A stretch of 64,000 bases of DNA, from contig NZ_FZOK01000007.1 in the NCBI RefSeq assembly GCF_900188245.1, positions 149,229 to 213,228 on the forward strand, given 5' to 3'. This document shows positions 9,337 through 17,010 of the stretch, piece after piece. How positions within the stretch are numbered: the stretch's first letter is position 1; the number at the start of each line of letters is the position of its first letter. Both the position numbers and the translations under genes were made by a program. This stretch comes from Belliella buryatensis. Lineage in GTDB: Bacteria; Bacteroidota; Bacteroidia; Cytophagales; Cyclobacteriaceae. The notes beneath the pieces are model-generated. The model did not search any database. It worked only from the letters and a program-made list of their open reading frames with translations, and was not told where the DNA came from.

Positions 9337-10107
9337 ATGATGAAAAAATTATTCACAGTTTATTTATTACTTTTGGCTGGCATGGTGCAAGGTCAGGACT
9401 TATTTCAGGGAACTTTGTTCCCCGCTGATCTGGTCATGAAGAACAGAGACAAAATTTCGCTTTCTGATCAACAAGCAGATAAGATCAAGGCTATTCATAG
9501 CAAGAATGCTGGCGAATTCAGTACCCTCAGGTGGGATTTGGATGCAGAGAATGAAAAGCTGAAAAAAATGCTACAAGAGCCAAAGATCAATTCAGAAGCT
9601 GCGCAAAAGCAAATGGACAAAATCCTCAATTTGGAAAACCAACTCAAAAAGAAGCAATTCAGTAATTTGTTGGCAATAAGAGGGGAATTGAATGAAAAGC
9701 AGGCAGCAGAGTTAGCTTCTATAAGCAAAAAGACAACATCGACTTGGGTGATGCATAATAGCGGAAGAGTTCAGGGTGTTGGTGCTACTTCGGTGAAAGG
9801 CAGCTCTGCTTTAAATGAGGCTTTTTCTATTTTCTCAACTGTACCAGCGGAAGGAGATAGAAAGGCTAGCGTTGTTCTAAATGGGAAGAGTTCCTTTTCA
9901 GGCAAAACTCAGCCCCCATTATATGTTATTTCTAAGAATGGAAAAGAAACTTTAATTAAGGAATTAGAGGGATTGAACCCAAGTGATATAATGGGCATTA
10001 CTGTTTTAAAAGATGATAGTGCTATTAAGCTTTATGGCGAGAAGGCCTCAAATGGAGTTGTAATATTCAAGTTGAAAGAAGGATCAAATTTTGATTTTGA
10101 AAAGTAA
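9337..10107 (+). CDS. Periplasmic Spy/CpxP-like protein with a TonB-plug-like C-terminal segment
   Basis: A 256-residue exported protein with a signal peptide of about 19 residues. Residues about 35-130 form a charged helical Spy/CpxP-like region: the LSDQQADKIKAI motif resembles the LTxxQ hallmark, followed by long amphipathic helices. Residues about 205-250 read LNPSDIMGITVLKDDSAIKL then YGEKASNGVVIF, which is the ExIxVLKDxSAxxLYGxxAxNGVI motif seen in plug domains of SusC-type receptors and at BlaR1-like C-termini. It follows the sigma/anti-sigma pair, with a strong terminator after it, so it is probably the sensor or effector of that envelope-stress unit. Confidence 0.7.
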   Translation: MMKKLFTVYLLLLAGMVQGQDLFQGTLFPADLVMKNRDKISLSDQQADKIKAIHSKNAGEFSTLRWDLDAENEKLKKMLQEPKINSEAAQKQMDKILNLENQLKKKQFSNLLAIRGELNEKQAAELASISKKTTSTWVMHNSGRVQGVGATSVKGSSALNEAFSIFSTVPAEGDRKASVVLNGKSSFSGKTQPPLYVISKNGKETLIKELEGLNPSDIMGITVLKDDSAIKLYGEKASNGVVIFKLKEGSNFDFEK

Positions 10108-10115
10108 GAATTAAT

Positions 10116-10153
10116 AAAGCCCTTCATACAGAGTAAGTTTGAAGGGCTTTTTT
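10116..10153 (+). terminator. Rho-independent terminator of the sigma-factor operon
   Basis: Stem AAAGCCCTTCA / TTGAAGGGCTTT with a loop of about 11 nt and a T run, 8 bp after the stop of the Spy-like gene. Confidence 0.85.
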
Positions 10154-10191
10154 CATTATGTTTTTAATGTTTTGATTTTTTCATGTATGTT

Positions 10192-10482
10192 TTATTTTAA
10201 GATTTGACTAATATCTTGTCTTCCTACAATGGTCATTATGTCTGCGAACTCACCATTTATTCTAAAATAAATATTATCTGAGCCACACAGACAACGTCTA
10301 TATCCTTCTTTTATATAATCCATCGCTTCAAATGAATAGGGTCTTTCAGCTATTGCCTCAAAACAAATAAAGAAGGAATTAAAATACTTATCAGCTTGAA
10401 CCATCCCAAAATTTCTAACTCCATAGTGATGAATCCTGATCAAATCTTCTTTAGCCGCTTGACTAAGTCTATATCTAGCCAT
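10192..10482 (-). CDS. parE: Type II toxin, RelE/ParE family
   Basis: A 96-residue basic protein with the ParE pattern: YRLSQAAKEDLIRIHHYG at the N-terminus, a central helix with FEAIAERPYSF, then YRRCLCGSDNIYFR and the C-terminal IMTIVGRQD strand. ParE toxins inhibit DNA gyrase, whereas RelE relatives cleave mRNA on the ribosome; ParD-type antitoxin context favours the ParE group. The start overlaps the antitoxin gene by 8 bp. Confidence 0.88.
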   Translation of the reverse strand: MARYRLSQAAKEDLIRIHHYGVRNFGMVQADKYFNSFFICFEAIAERPYSFEAMDYIKEGYRRCLCGSDNIYFRINGEFADIMTIVGRQDISQILK

Positions 10483-10714
10483 TTAGCCTTGATTTTGACT
10501 CTTCAAGAATCTTACCTATACTATCTTCAGTAAATCCGCTTTTTTCAGCCAAATCCAATTTTTTTCTAATCCAATCTATTTGTGCTTGTTGATTTCTTGC
10601 CTGTCTGATCAAATCATTTACCAATTCACTTTTGCTGCTGTACTCCTTGCTTTCCACTTGTGATTTCAACCACTCATCATTCGGTTCTGTTAAACTGATA
10701 CTTTGTCTATTCAT
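10475..10714 (-). CDS. parD: Type II antitoxin, ParD family
   Basis: A 79-residue protein with an N-terminal ribbon-helix-helix (SISLTEPNDEWLKSQVESKE, about residues 5-24, then SKSELVNDLIRQA) and a charged, flexible C-terminal half that would bind the toxin. This is the CC2985-type ParD plan. It is the first gene of the pair and should autoregulate by binding upstream of 10714, as known for the family; no clear operator could be picked out by eye. Confidence 0.88.
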   Translation of the reverse strand: MNRQSISLTEPNDEWLKSQVESKEYSSKSELVNDLIRQARNQQAQIDWIRKKLDLAEKSGFTEDSIGKILEESKSRLNG

Positions 10715-10731
10715 ATCTAAAATATTTGATG

Positions 10732-10881
10732 CTAATTTACATCACTATCGAACCAATGTAAAGTAAAATTTTCAAATTTTTCATTCCAACTCAATCTAAC
10801 GCCATTTTTCAAATCTCTATTGGCATTCGCAGGTGACAAGTCTTGGTAATGTTTGGGATATTGTTTACTCGTAGAGTCCCC
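10732..10881 (-). pseudogene. Possible relic coding frame upstream of parD
   Basis: Between stops at 10882-10884 and 10732-10734 one minus-strand frame reads about 49 codons of protein-like composition (for example YPKHYQDLSPANANRDLKNG, then VRLSWNEKFENFTLHWFDSD). There is no start codon, and the family was not recognised. It may be the tail of a deleted gene. Confidence 0.3.
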
Positions 10882-10945
10882 TTACAAAGTTTCTAAAAAT
10901 AAATTGAGTCTCTCAGTTTCATCTTTTTGATAGTATCATTTGATA

Positions 10946-12094
10946 CTATGAATCCTTTTTAAGTGTCACAACTTCCAAAAAATAATAATCCATCAAATCT
11001 TCACTGCTTTGTGATTTGGCTTTGATCAAGAGTTTCCCAGTGAGCGGAATCGTAAAATTGCTGACATTCGGATTGATTGCTGACAAGTTTACTTCGTCTT
11101 TTTTATTGAAGTTTTCATCGAATATTTCTAAATAGACATCAAAGTCCTGCAATTTTTCGCTTTTGATTGGTCCTTTTACGGTTCTGTAAAAACAGCCACA
11201 AGATTCCCAATATTGCAATTCTCCAAAAGCAACTTCTCCTTCCCTATCATCAGTTAAATCCCATGCCTCCATAATCGTTATTCCTTGAGGAAATATGGGT
11301 TTGATTACTTTTCGATCAGGGTAAGCTTCAGTTTTGATTTCACGAGTTAGTGAACTTTGCGTGTTTAAATCAAAGACTTCAATCTTAGAGTGATAATAAT
11401 AAGAGATTATGAGTTTATTGTTTTCATGTAAAATAAAAGGAAGATGATCTAAGCTAAAGCCTTGATATTGGATTTTTTGACTTTTTATAAGCGCCTTATC
11501 ATAAAAAGTAGGCAAAACTTCTAGTCTTTCATTCGCTACATCATAGGAAAATAAACCTATCGAGTCATCTAGGATATCAGTAGCAAACAGATATAGCCTA
11601 TCACTAGAGTTATCAATGCCATTAAAAGCCAAACCAATTTGGAAGCTATTTGGTCCTTTGAAGTATGGAGAGTCATATTCTTTGATGATGTCCAATTCAT
11701 TAAGGTTTACTTTCTTCAATAATGCCAGCTTATTGTTATAGAAATTTACTTTTTGTGAATTCCAGATGCCAATATTATTTTTGGAAATAGTCAAGAAAAA
11801 AGGTGTCCCATTTACACTTTCGCCAAACTCCTCAAAGGCTCCAATTTCATCATACCTGAAGTCGTCTTTCACCAGTTTAAGACTAGCTAACCCTAATGTA
11901 AATGAATTATAAAAAACGATGGAATCACTTTTTTGAAATACTTGATAAGGAGGAAAGGGATATCCTGGCACCAATGAGAGTTAATCCAGAACAATCGACT
12001 TCTTTTCAGAAAGCTTGTAAGAAAAGTGCGGGTCTTCCTTTTGAGAAGCGGAGCAGGAAAAGAGGGTTAAGATGAAAAGAATATTTTTGACCAT
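10946..12094 (-). pseudogene. Beta-propeller lipoprotein (DUF4221-like) with one in-frame TAA
   Basis: From ATG 12094 the frame encodes a lipoprotein signal (MVKNILFILTLFSCSASQKE, Cys14) and about 37 residues, then hits TAA at 11981-11983. It continues in the same frame for over 340 codons from LSLVPGYPFPPYQVF to the TAG at 10946. The body is rich in beta strands with blade-like spacing (SDRLYLFATDIL, NKLIISYYYHSKIEVFDL, CGCFYRTVKGP) and resembles DUF4221/BF3164-type propeller lipoproteins, surface or periplasmic proteins of unknown role. The only later starts (TTG 11974) would lack the signal peptide, so the gene is probably inactive. Confidence 0.7.
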
Positions 12095-12165
12095 GAATCG
12101 AATTTTACAAAGAAAAGCTCAATTCATCAAACTTGCTGAAAATTAAACTATCATCTTGAGCGTAT

Positions 12166-12390
12166 TTATTGCATACACGAGAAAAAACCTCGAAAATCTC
12201 CAACTATGGAATTAACGGGGTTTTTGAAGTTTTTCATATTCATGGTAAGATGCATACAATCATCACCTATTTTATCTTTACAATTGAAAACAATATAAGG
12301 ATAGCCTTCCATACGATCCAAGCTTTCTACAAATTTATAACCCCAACCTGCAGAAGTACCCAATGAAAAAATTAGAATGTAATTTTTGTC
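12166..12390 (-). pseudogene. Relic of a small secreted Cys-containing peptide gene
   Basis: A minus-strand frame of 74 codons starts right after a stop at 12391-12393 and ends at TGA-type stop 12166. It reads KNYILIFSLGTSAG (signal-like), then YIVFNCKDKIGDDC and RGFFSCMQ, with three cysteines. An AAGGAG ribosome-site-like sequence is at 12395-12400, but the codon where a start should be is GAC, so the start looks lost; only a TTG at 12363 remains. It lies just upstream of the broken propeller gene, mirroring the intact peptide/propeller pair next door. Speculative. Confidence 0.35.
12182..12226 (-). terminator. Terminator-like hairpin, CCTCG/CGGGG type
   Basis: AAAAAACCTCG and CGGGGTTTTT face each other across about 23 nt that include ATCTCCAACTATGGAATT. 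The spacer wording is shared with hairpins at 12408-12449 and 14572-14617. Confidence 0.5.
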
Positions 12391-12407
12391 TTAACTCCTT
12401 ATCAAAT

Positions 12408-12449
12408 AAAAACCCCGAAAATATCCATTCTTGGAATTCTCGGGGTTTT
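12408..12449 (-). terminator. Bidirectional terminator-like hairpin, CCCCGA/TCGGGG type
   Basis: AAAAACCCCGA pairs with TCGGGGTTTT; the inner part (GAAAATATCCATTC / TTGGAATTC) can also pair. T runs stand on both strands. It lies about 220 bp downstream of the intact propeller gene. Confidence 0.65.
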
Positions 12450-12485
12450 GAAATTTAGGTTAGAAGCCTTTGGTATCATAAAGAC

Positions 12486-12566
12486 ATCAAAGTTCAATGG
12501 AAAAAACCTTCGGGGTCGGAAAAATATCAAAGATCAATAGAAAAAAACCTTCGGGGTCTGAAAAAG
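12486..12566. repeat. Two tandem copies of a ~40-bp unit containing CCTTCGGGGTC
   Basis: Copy one at 12486-12525 and copy two at 12526-12566 share ATCAAAG-TCAAT-G-AAAAAACC and then TTCGGGGTC-GAAAAA with a few mismatches. The AACCTTCGGGGTC core resembles one half of the neighbouring terminator hairpins, suggesting duplication of such a hairpin. Confidence 0.75.
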
Positions 12567-12669
12567 ACCACAAAGGTTGAATGTTTAAATCATCCCAACA
12601 GATCGCTTCACCAATGTACAAGTGAAAAGATATTAAGAATCTGTAAAAAAAATTAGATATAATTAATTT

Positions 12670-13830
12670 TTACGATCCAATATCATCTTTAACCGTAAGC
12701 AAAATCAATACATAACTATCTTCATTAAGCTTACCTCCATTTCTGACCATGAAATTGTATAGATTGCTGCCTTTTACAGGTTCTTTCCCTCCGCCAAACT
12801 TTTTCAAATACTGGTTCAAAAAATCTCTTGAACTTGCAAGATAACCTATTTGATCTACAGTAGCAAACCATGGAATAGTTGCTATTGGTAATTCATCAAT
12901 GTCATTCTTATAAGATTTAAAGTGCTTTATTACATTGAAATCCTTATCCAGAAATACCTGATGAGACTCTCTGATTCCTCTTCCAAACGAAAGAAAATAA
13001 CAATTTTTAAAGGCATAAAAAGATGATATATGCTCTACGATTTTTCCATCCAAAAGCAATTGATTCACTTGCTCTTGAGTCATCGTGTTTCTATCCTTTA
13101 CCGAAAGAGAGAATTCCCCGAAATCAATCTCATAGATATCTTTAACCTTCCCATCAGGTTCAAACATAGCAAAATGATAACTAAATGGTATTTTGAATAA
13201 AACTTGGTTGGTCCAAACATGCTTTCTAAAACCATCTTTATCAGCGAACGCAACATCTTCTCCCGTAGGTTCTACTGGCATCATTTTCTCAAGTTCATTG
13301 CTTCTTTCCAGATAAAAATTAAAAAGACCATGATCAAAGACGTTTTTCGAATAATGAAGTATAAAGTCTTCACCTATAAAAAAGTCGCTATTCTTAACTA
13401 CAGATTTCTGCTCTGAAACAAACCCTCCTCTATGATTATAGGTTAGCATTTTACCCAAATATGAATCCTTTACAACTATCGATTCTTCTAAAATTTGGAA
13501 ATCTTCTGTGCGAACAAAACTCCCAGGGCCATCTCCTGATGCCTCAATTTGAAACTGTGGTGTCCCATCCAAAGAATAAAATATATATTTTTCGATTCCT
13601 CGATCTTCTACACCAATAAGGCCTTCATCCACTTTTATTCTAACAGGACGAACTAATGGAAAATCACCAGAACCGTCTAAAAACACATAATCAATATCCT
13701 CATAAACCTCCGATAATACCCCTGATGAAGCTTGGTTTACATCTATATAAATGCTTTTGTGGATTTCTGGCTCTGTATTAAGATTACATGAATTTAACCC
13801 AATTAGTAAAGGAATTAGTGTTTTTTTCAT
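12670..13830 (-). CDS. 6-bladed beta-propeller lipoprotein (BF3164-like)
   Basis: A 386-residue lipoprotein: signal MKKTLIPLLIGLNSC with Cys15 as the lipidated residue, then a propeller body. Features of the family are the VYEDIDYVFLDGSGD opening strand, KYIFYSLDGTPQFQI, the GDGPGSF loop (about residues 99-105) and repeated strand pairs ending in SYVLILLTVKD. The family is found almost only in Bacteroidota and its biochemical role is unknown. It follows a small secreted Cys-rich peptide gene 51 bp upstream, with a perfect 30-bp palindrome between, so the two are probably one unit. Confidence 0.75.
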   Translation of the reverse strand: MKKTLIPLLIGLNSCNLNTEPEIHKSIYIDVNQASSGVLSEVYEDIDYVFLDGSGDFPLVRPVRIKVDEGLIGVEDRGIEKYIFYSLDGTPQFQIEASGDGPGSFVRTEDFQILEESIVVKDSYLGKMLTYNHRGGFVSEQKSVVKNSDFFIGEDFILHYSKNVFDHGLFNFYLERSNELEKMMPVEPTGEDVAFADKDGFRKHVWTNQVLFKIPFSYHFAMFEPDGKVKDIYEIDFGEFSLSVKDRNTMTQEQVNQLLLDGKIVEHISSFYAFKNCYFLSFGRGIRESHQVFLDKDFNVIKHFKSYKNDIDELPIATIPWFATVDQIGYLASSRDFLNQYLKKFGGGKEPVKGSNLYNFMVRNGGKLNEDSYVLILLTVKDDIGS

Positions 13831-13843
13831 AATTCTAAGAGAT

Positions 13844-13873
13844 AATTAGGGTTGTAAATTTACAACCCTAATT
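13844..13873 (-). promoter_or_regulatory. Perfect 30-bp palindrome between peptide and propeller genes
   Basis: AATTAGGGTTGTAAA is followed directly by its exact reverse complement TTTACAACCCTAATT. It sits 8 bp after the stop of the peptide gene and 13 bp before the propeller start. As RNA it would form a strong hairpin; there is no T run, so an mRNA-processing, stability or attenuation role is likelier than simple termination. It could also be an operator. Confidence 0.7.
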
Positions 13874-13881
13874 ATGTGAAA

Positions 13882-14097
13882 TTAATAAATACTTGCCTCT
13901 GCCATTCCATACCCAGGACACAGGGTTTGCGCAGAGACACTACAAGTTGTATATCCGTCATAGGGTCTACAAACATAAAAAGACGAATCATTCTTATTGC
14001 ATGGTTCTCTCTCCATCTTATACCTATACGCATCTCCATAACTTGATAAAGAAGAAAATAGCATAGACATGATCAAAATACTTAGAAATTTTTTCAT
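13882..14097 (-). CDS. Small secreted four-cysteine peptide
   Basis: A 71-residue precursor with a signal peptide (MKKFLSILIMSMLFSSLSSY) and a mature part of about 50 residues holding four cysteines (REPC, FYVC, YTTC, QTLCPG), probably two disulfides, and ending MAEASIY. It matches no named family known to me. Short secreted peptides next to BF3164-like propeller lipoproteins recur in Bacteroidota (the NVEALA peptides are one named example), so a paired function with the gene downstream is likely, though what the peptide does is unknown. Confidence 0.65.
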   Translation of the reverse strand: MKKFLSILIMSMLFSSLSSYGDAYRYKMEREPCNKNDSSFYVCRPYDGYTTCSVSAQTLCPGYGMAEASIY

Positions 14098-14571
14098 ATA
14101 ATTTTTAAATTTAAAACATTAACAAATTGATTAAAAAGCTTTTAGCGCCAAAAACTTGCACTAAACATACCCCCCCCTCTAATTAAAAGTCAAGTTTTAA
14201 TTAAAAAAATATTTCAATATTTTAGATAAGTAGTTGATTTTCAGCTAGAAAAATTTTCACATAGGAATAGTAATAAATCGTTATAAAATTATCCCCAAAA
14301 TAGATTAAAAATGAATATTATGATGATAAGTGTTATTTTATTGTAAATAGGATGACTGTATTAAGAAATAATCTGCAAAAAGCTTTAGTTATCTACCTCT
14401 AAGTCTAATTTTTTAGATAAGATTGACTTGTTATCAATTAGTGACCCGATATTATATTTGGTTATGGAATGAATTTGGGGAAGGTTGTGACAATAATTTT
14501 TATAAAAGTGCTCTTTGCAAAACACGAACATTAGGAGTTTACCTCATTATTTTAAGTCTCCCTATTAAGAC
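14098..14571. other. AT-rich non-coding region upstream of the peptide gene
   Basis: About 470 bp with no convincing coding frame; it should hold the promoter of the minus-strand peptide gene. A run of eight C (14170-14177) and a short inverted repeat AATTAAAA/TTTTAATT (14180-14203) are the only notable marks. Confidence 0.4.
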
Positions 14572-14617
14572 AAAAAACCCCAGAAACATCTCCAATAGAT
14601 ATTCCCGGGGTTTTTTT
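14572..14617 (-). terminator. Terminator hairpin downstream of htpG
   Basis: AAAAAACCCC pairs with GGGGTTTTTTT around ATCTCCAATAGATATTC; T runs are on both strands. Same hairpin family as 12182-12226 and 12408-12449. It lies 84 bp after the htpG stop. Confidence 0.75.
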
Positions 14618-14621
14618 AAAA

Positions 14622-14699
14622 CTCATATTTTCTCTGTGTCTCTGAGTGCAAAAAACTTCCGCGCACTTTGCACCTCAGCCTAACTTCGCGAGAGTCAGA
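14622..14699. repeat. Degenerate intergenic repeat ending TTCGCGAGAGTCAG
   Basis: Phrases CTCTGTGTCTCTGAGTGC, GCGCACTTTGCACCTCAG and TTCGCGAGAGTCAG correspond to GCGCCCTTAGCACCTTGG and TTTGCGAGAGTC in the 7338-7548 gap. Confidence 0.45.
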
Positions 14700-14700
14700 C

Positions 14701-16584
14701 TTATATCATCCCTACAGATCGCTTCACAAATTCAGTCAAGTCCTTACCTGTTAGCAAGCCTTGGGCAAGGAGTGCCAAGTCGAAAGATTGCTTGGCAAGC
14801 TTGGTTTGTTCTTCTTCGCTTTCTGCTTTGAGGATTTTGTCGATGACGCTATGATTTCCGTTGATCGCTACTTTGTAGCTATCAGGTAGTGAACCGTAGA
14901 AGCCCATACCGCCGCCTGTTGCAGCCATGTCTTTCATTCTGCGCATAAACTCATCCATCGTCACAGTCACCGGAAGTTCCTCAGGATTTAAGCCCTCCAC
15001 TTCTACACTGTAAGATTTGTTGTCGATCGCTTTTTCGAAGATTTCCTTCACTTTTGTCGATTGCTCCTCAGAAAGCAAGTTCGCATAAGCATCGTCCTTT
15101 TGAATCAACTTTTCTACCACATCAGCATCTACACGCTTGAGTTGCGTTTTCTCTTCCTTGCCTTCCAAATGTTGGATAAAGTGGCTATCGATCGGAGAAT
15201 CCATCACCAAGACATCATAATCCTTTTTGTTTGCTGACTGAATGAAAGCATCTTGCTTGTTGACATCCGTAGCATATAGATAGATCGTCTGCTCGTTTTT
15301 GTCCGTTTGGATAGCTTTTACTTTCTCTTTATACTCAGGAAGAGTGTAGAATTCCCCTTTGGTGTTTTTCAACAAGACGAAATCCTTTCCTTTTTCGGCA
15401 AATTTCTCCTCAGAGATCATTCCGTACTTTACAAATAGACCGATATCGTTCCATTTCTCTTCATAGACTTTTCTATCCTTCTTGTAAAGCTCCGCCAACT
15501 TATCAGCAACTTTCTTGGTGATGTAGTTGTTGATCTTTTTCACATTTCCATCAGCCTGCAAGAAACTTCTCGATACGTTCAATGGGATATCAGGAGAATC
15601 GATCACCCCATGTAGCAACATCAAGAATTCAGGGACAATGTCCTTCACTTCGTCCGTGATAAATACCTGTCTGCTGTAAAGCTTGATCTTGTTTTTCTGG
15701 AAATCGAAGTCATTTTTCACTTTTGGGAAATACAAGACTCCGGTCAAGTTGAATGGATAATCCACATTCAGGTGAATCCAGAAAAGCGGATCTTCACTCA
15801 TTGGATAAAGCTCCTTGTAGAAAGCAAGGTAATCTTCATCTTTCAGATCATTTGGCGACTTGGTCCAGATCGGTGAAGTAGTATTGATGATGTTGTCAAC
15901 TTCGATAGATTTCCACTTTTTCTTTCCTTCTTCATCTTCACCATCTTCTACACTTTCGGTCTTTGTTCCGAACTTGATCGTAACAGGTAGGAATTTGCAG
16001 TATTTGTCCAAGATTCCCTGAAGCTTCCACTTGTCCAAAAACTCTTCGGATTCTTCATTGATGTGAAGGATAATATCTGTACCTCTTTCTGTTCTACTTC
16101 CTTCGGAAATCTCAAATGAAGTACTTCCATCGCATGTCCATTTTGCAGCTTCAGCACCTTCTTGATAAGAAAGGGAATTGATCTCTACAGTGTGCGCCAC
16201 CATAAATGCAGAGTAGAAACCCAGACCAAACTTACCAATGATTTCATTTGCATCTTTGGCGTCTTTGAATTTCTCTACGAATTCTGTAGCACCAGAGAAG
16301 GCGATCTGATTGATGTACTTTTTGATTTCTTCAGCAGTCATCCCAAGACCTCTATCGGAGATGGTGATGGTCTTTTTGTCCTTGTCGAAAGACACTTCGA
16401 CGGTGGTATCACCAAGTTCTCCAGTATATTGGCCGAGGGTGGCCAATCTTTTGATTTTTTGGGTGGCATCTACCGCATTGGAAACCAATTCGCGGAGAAA
16501 AATCTCATTGTCGGAGTATAAGAACTTTTTGATGATCGGGAAAATATTCTCGGTATGTATCGAGATGGTTCCTTTTTCCTGCAT
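14701..16584 (-). CDS. htpG: Molecular chaperone HtpG (Hsp90)
   Basis: Bacterial Hsp90, an ATP-dependent dimeric chaperone of the cytosol, 627 residues and full length. The N-terminal GHKL ATPase shows FLRELVSNAVDA (about residues 29-40), ISDRGLGMT (about 74-82) and IGKFGLGFYSAF (about 117-128). The middle domain has the conserved DSPDIPLNVSRSFLQ segment; the dimerisation domain occupies the last ~120 residues. It stands alone in its transcription unit, with a hairpin terminator downstream and a palindromic element about 80 bp upstream. Confidence 0.97.
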   Translation of the reverse strand: MQEKGTISIHTENIFPIIKKFLYSDNEIFLRELVSNAVDATQKIKRLATLGQYTGELGDTTVEVSFDKDKKTITISDRGLGMTAEEIKKYINQIAFSGATEFVEKFKDAKDANEIIGKFGLGFYSAFMVAHTVEINSLSYQEGAEAAKWTCDGSTSFEISEGSRTERGTDIILHINEESEEFLDKWKLQGILDKYCKFLPVTIKFGTKTESVEDGEDEEGKKKWKSIEVDNIINTTSPIWTKSPNDLKDEDYLAFYKELYPMSEDPLFWIHLNVDYPFNLTGVLYFPKVKNDFDFQKNKIKLYSRQVFITDEVKDIVPEFLMLLHGVIDSPDIPLNVSRSFLQADGNVKKINNYITKKVADKLAELYKKDRKVYEEKWNDIGLFVKYGMISEEKFAEKGKDFVLLKNTKGEFYTLPEYKEKVKAIQTDKNEQTIYLYATDVNKQDAFIQSANKKDYDVLVMDSPIDSHFIQHLEGKEEKTQLKRVDADVVEKLIQKDDAYANLLSEEQSTKVKEIFEKAIDNKSYSVEVEGLNPEELPVTVTMDEFMRRMKDMAATGGGMGFYGSLPDSYKVAINGNHSVIDKILKAESEEEQTKLAKQSFDLALLAQGLLTGKDLTEFVKRSVGMI

Positions 16585-17010
16585 AGCTATATTGAATTTT
16601 AATTATTGATAAACAATTTTGACAATACAGCCTTATCAATGCCTGTTCCAAAGGGTAAAAAATGTCATTTTGGCAGAAGATTATACTTTGGAACTATTTG
16701 AAGGGTATGCTGAGACACATTGTGAAATCAGTGAATGTATCGGCTAATCCTTTTTACTAACTTTTTAAGCATATTTCGGGTTTTAAATTAACATTATGAA
16801 AATCAATTATATAAATAAAATATAAAAGTCTAGGAATTGGTTGGATTATTGTAACTTTCAATTATCAATCAGAAAAATTTTAGATTTATATATTTTTCAA
16901 TACAGCACTTCAAAAATACTTTTAAAGTTAGGGTTAGCTGCTTTGAATACAAGATGATTTGACTTTCAAAAGCGTAAAGCCAATGTTTTTATAATTTTAA
17001 CGACAACAAA
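16585..17010. other. Divergent intergenic region between htpG and the hybrid kinase gene
   Basis: About 425 bp, strongly AT-rich, with no coding frame. It must carry promoters for both genes. The only conspicuous element is the TGTCATTTTGGCA palindrome at 16663-16675. Confidence 0.5.
16663..16676 (-). promoter_or_regulatory. Imperfect palindrome upstream of htpG, possible heat-shock element
   Basis: TGTCATTTTGGCAG (CTGCCAAAATGACA toward htpG) has half-sites TGTCA and TGGCA three bases apart and lies 79 bp before the htpG start. I recall similar TGNCA-AAA-TGNCA sites upstream of chaperone genes in this phylum, but cannot confirm it here. Confidence 0.3.

Noticed and set aside
14423..14683. 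86-codon plus frame between the peptide gene and htpG
   Set aside because: It has no signal or domain, runs through a terminator hairpin and into a dispersed repeat, and its composition is not protein-like.
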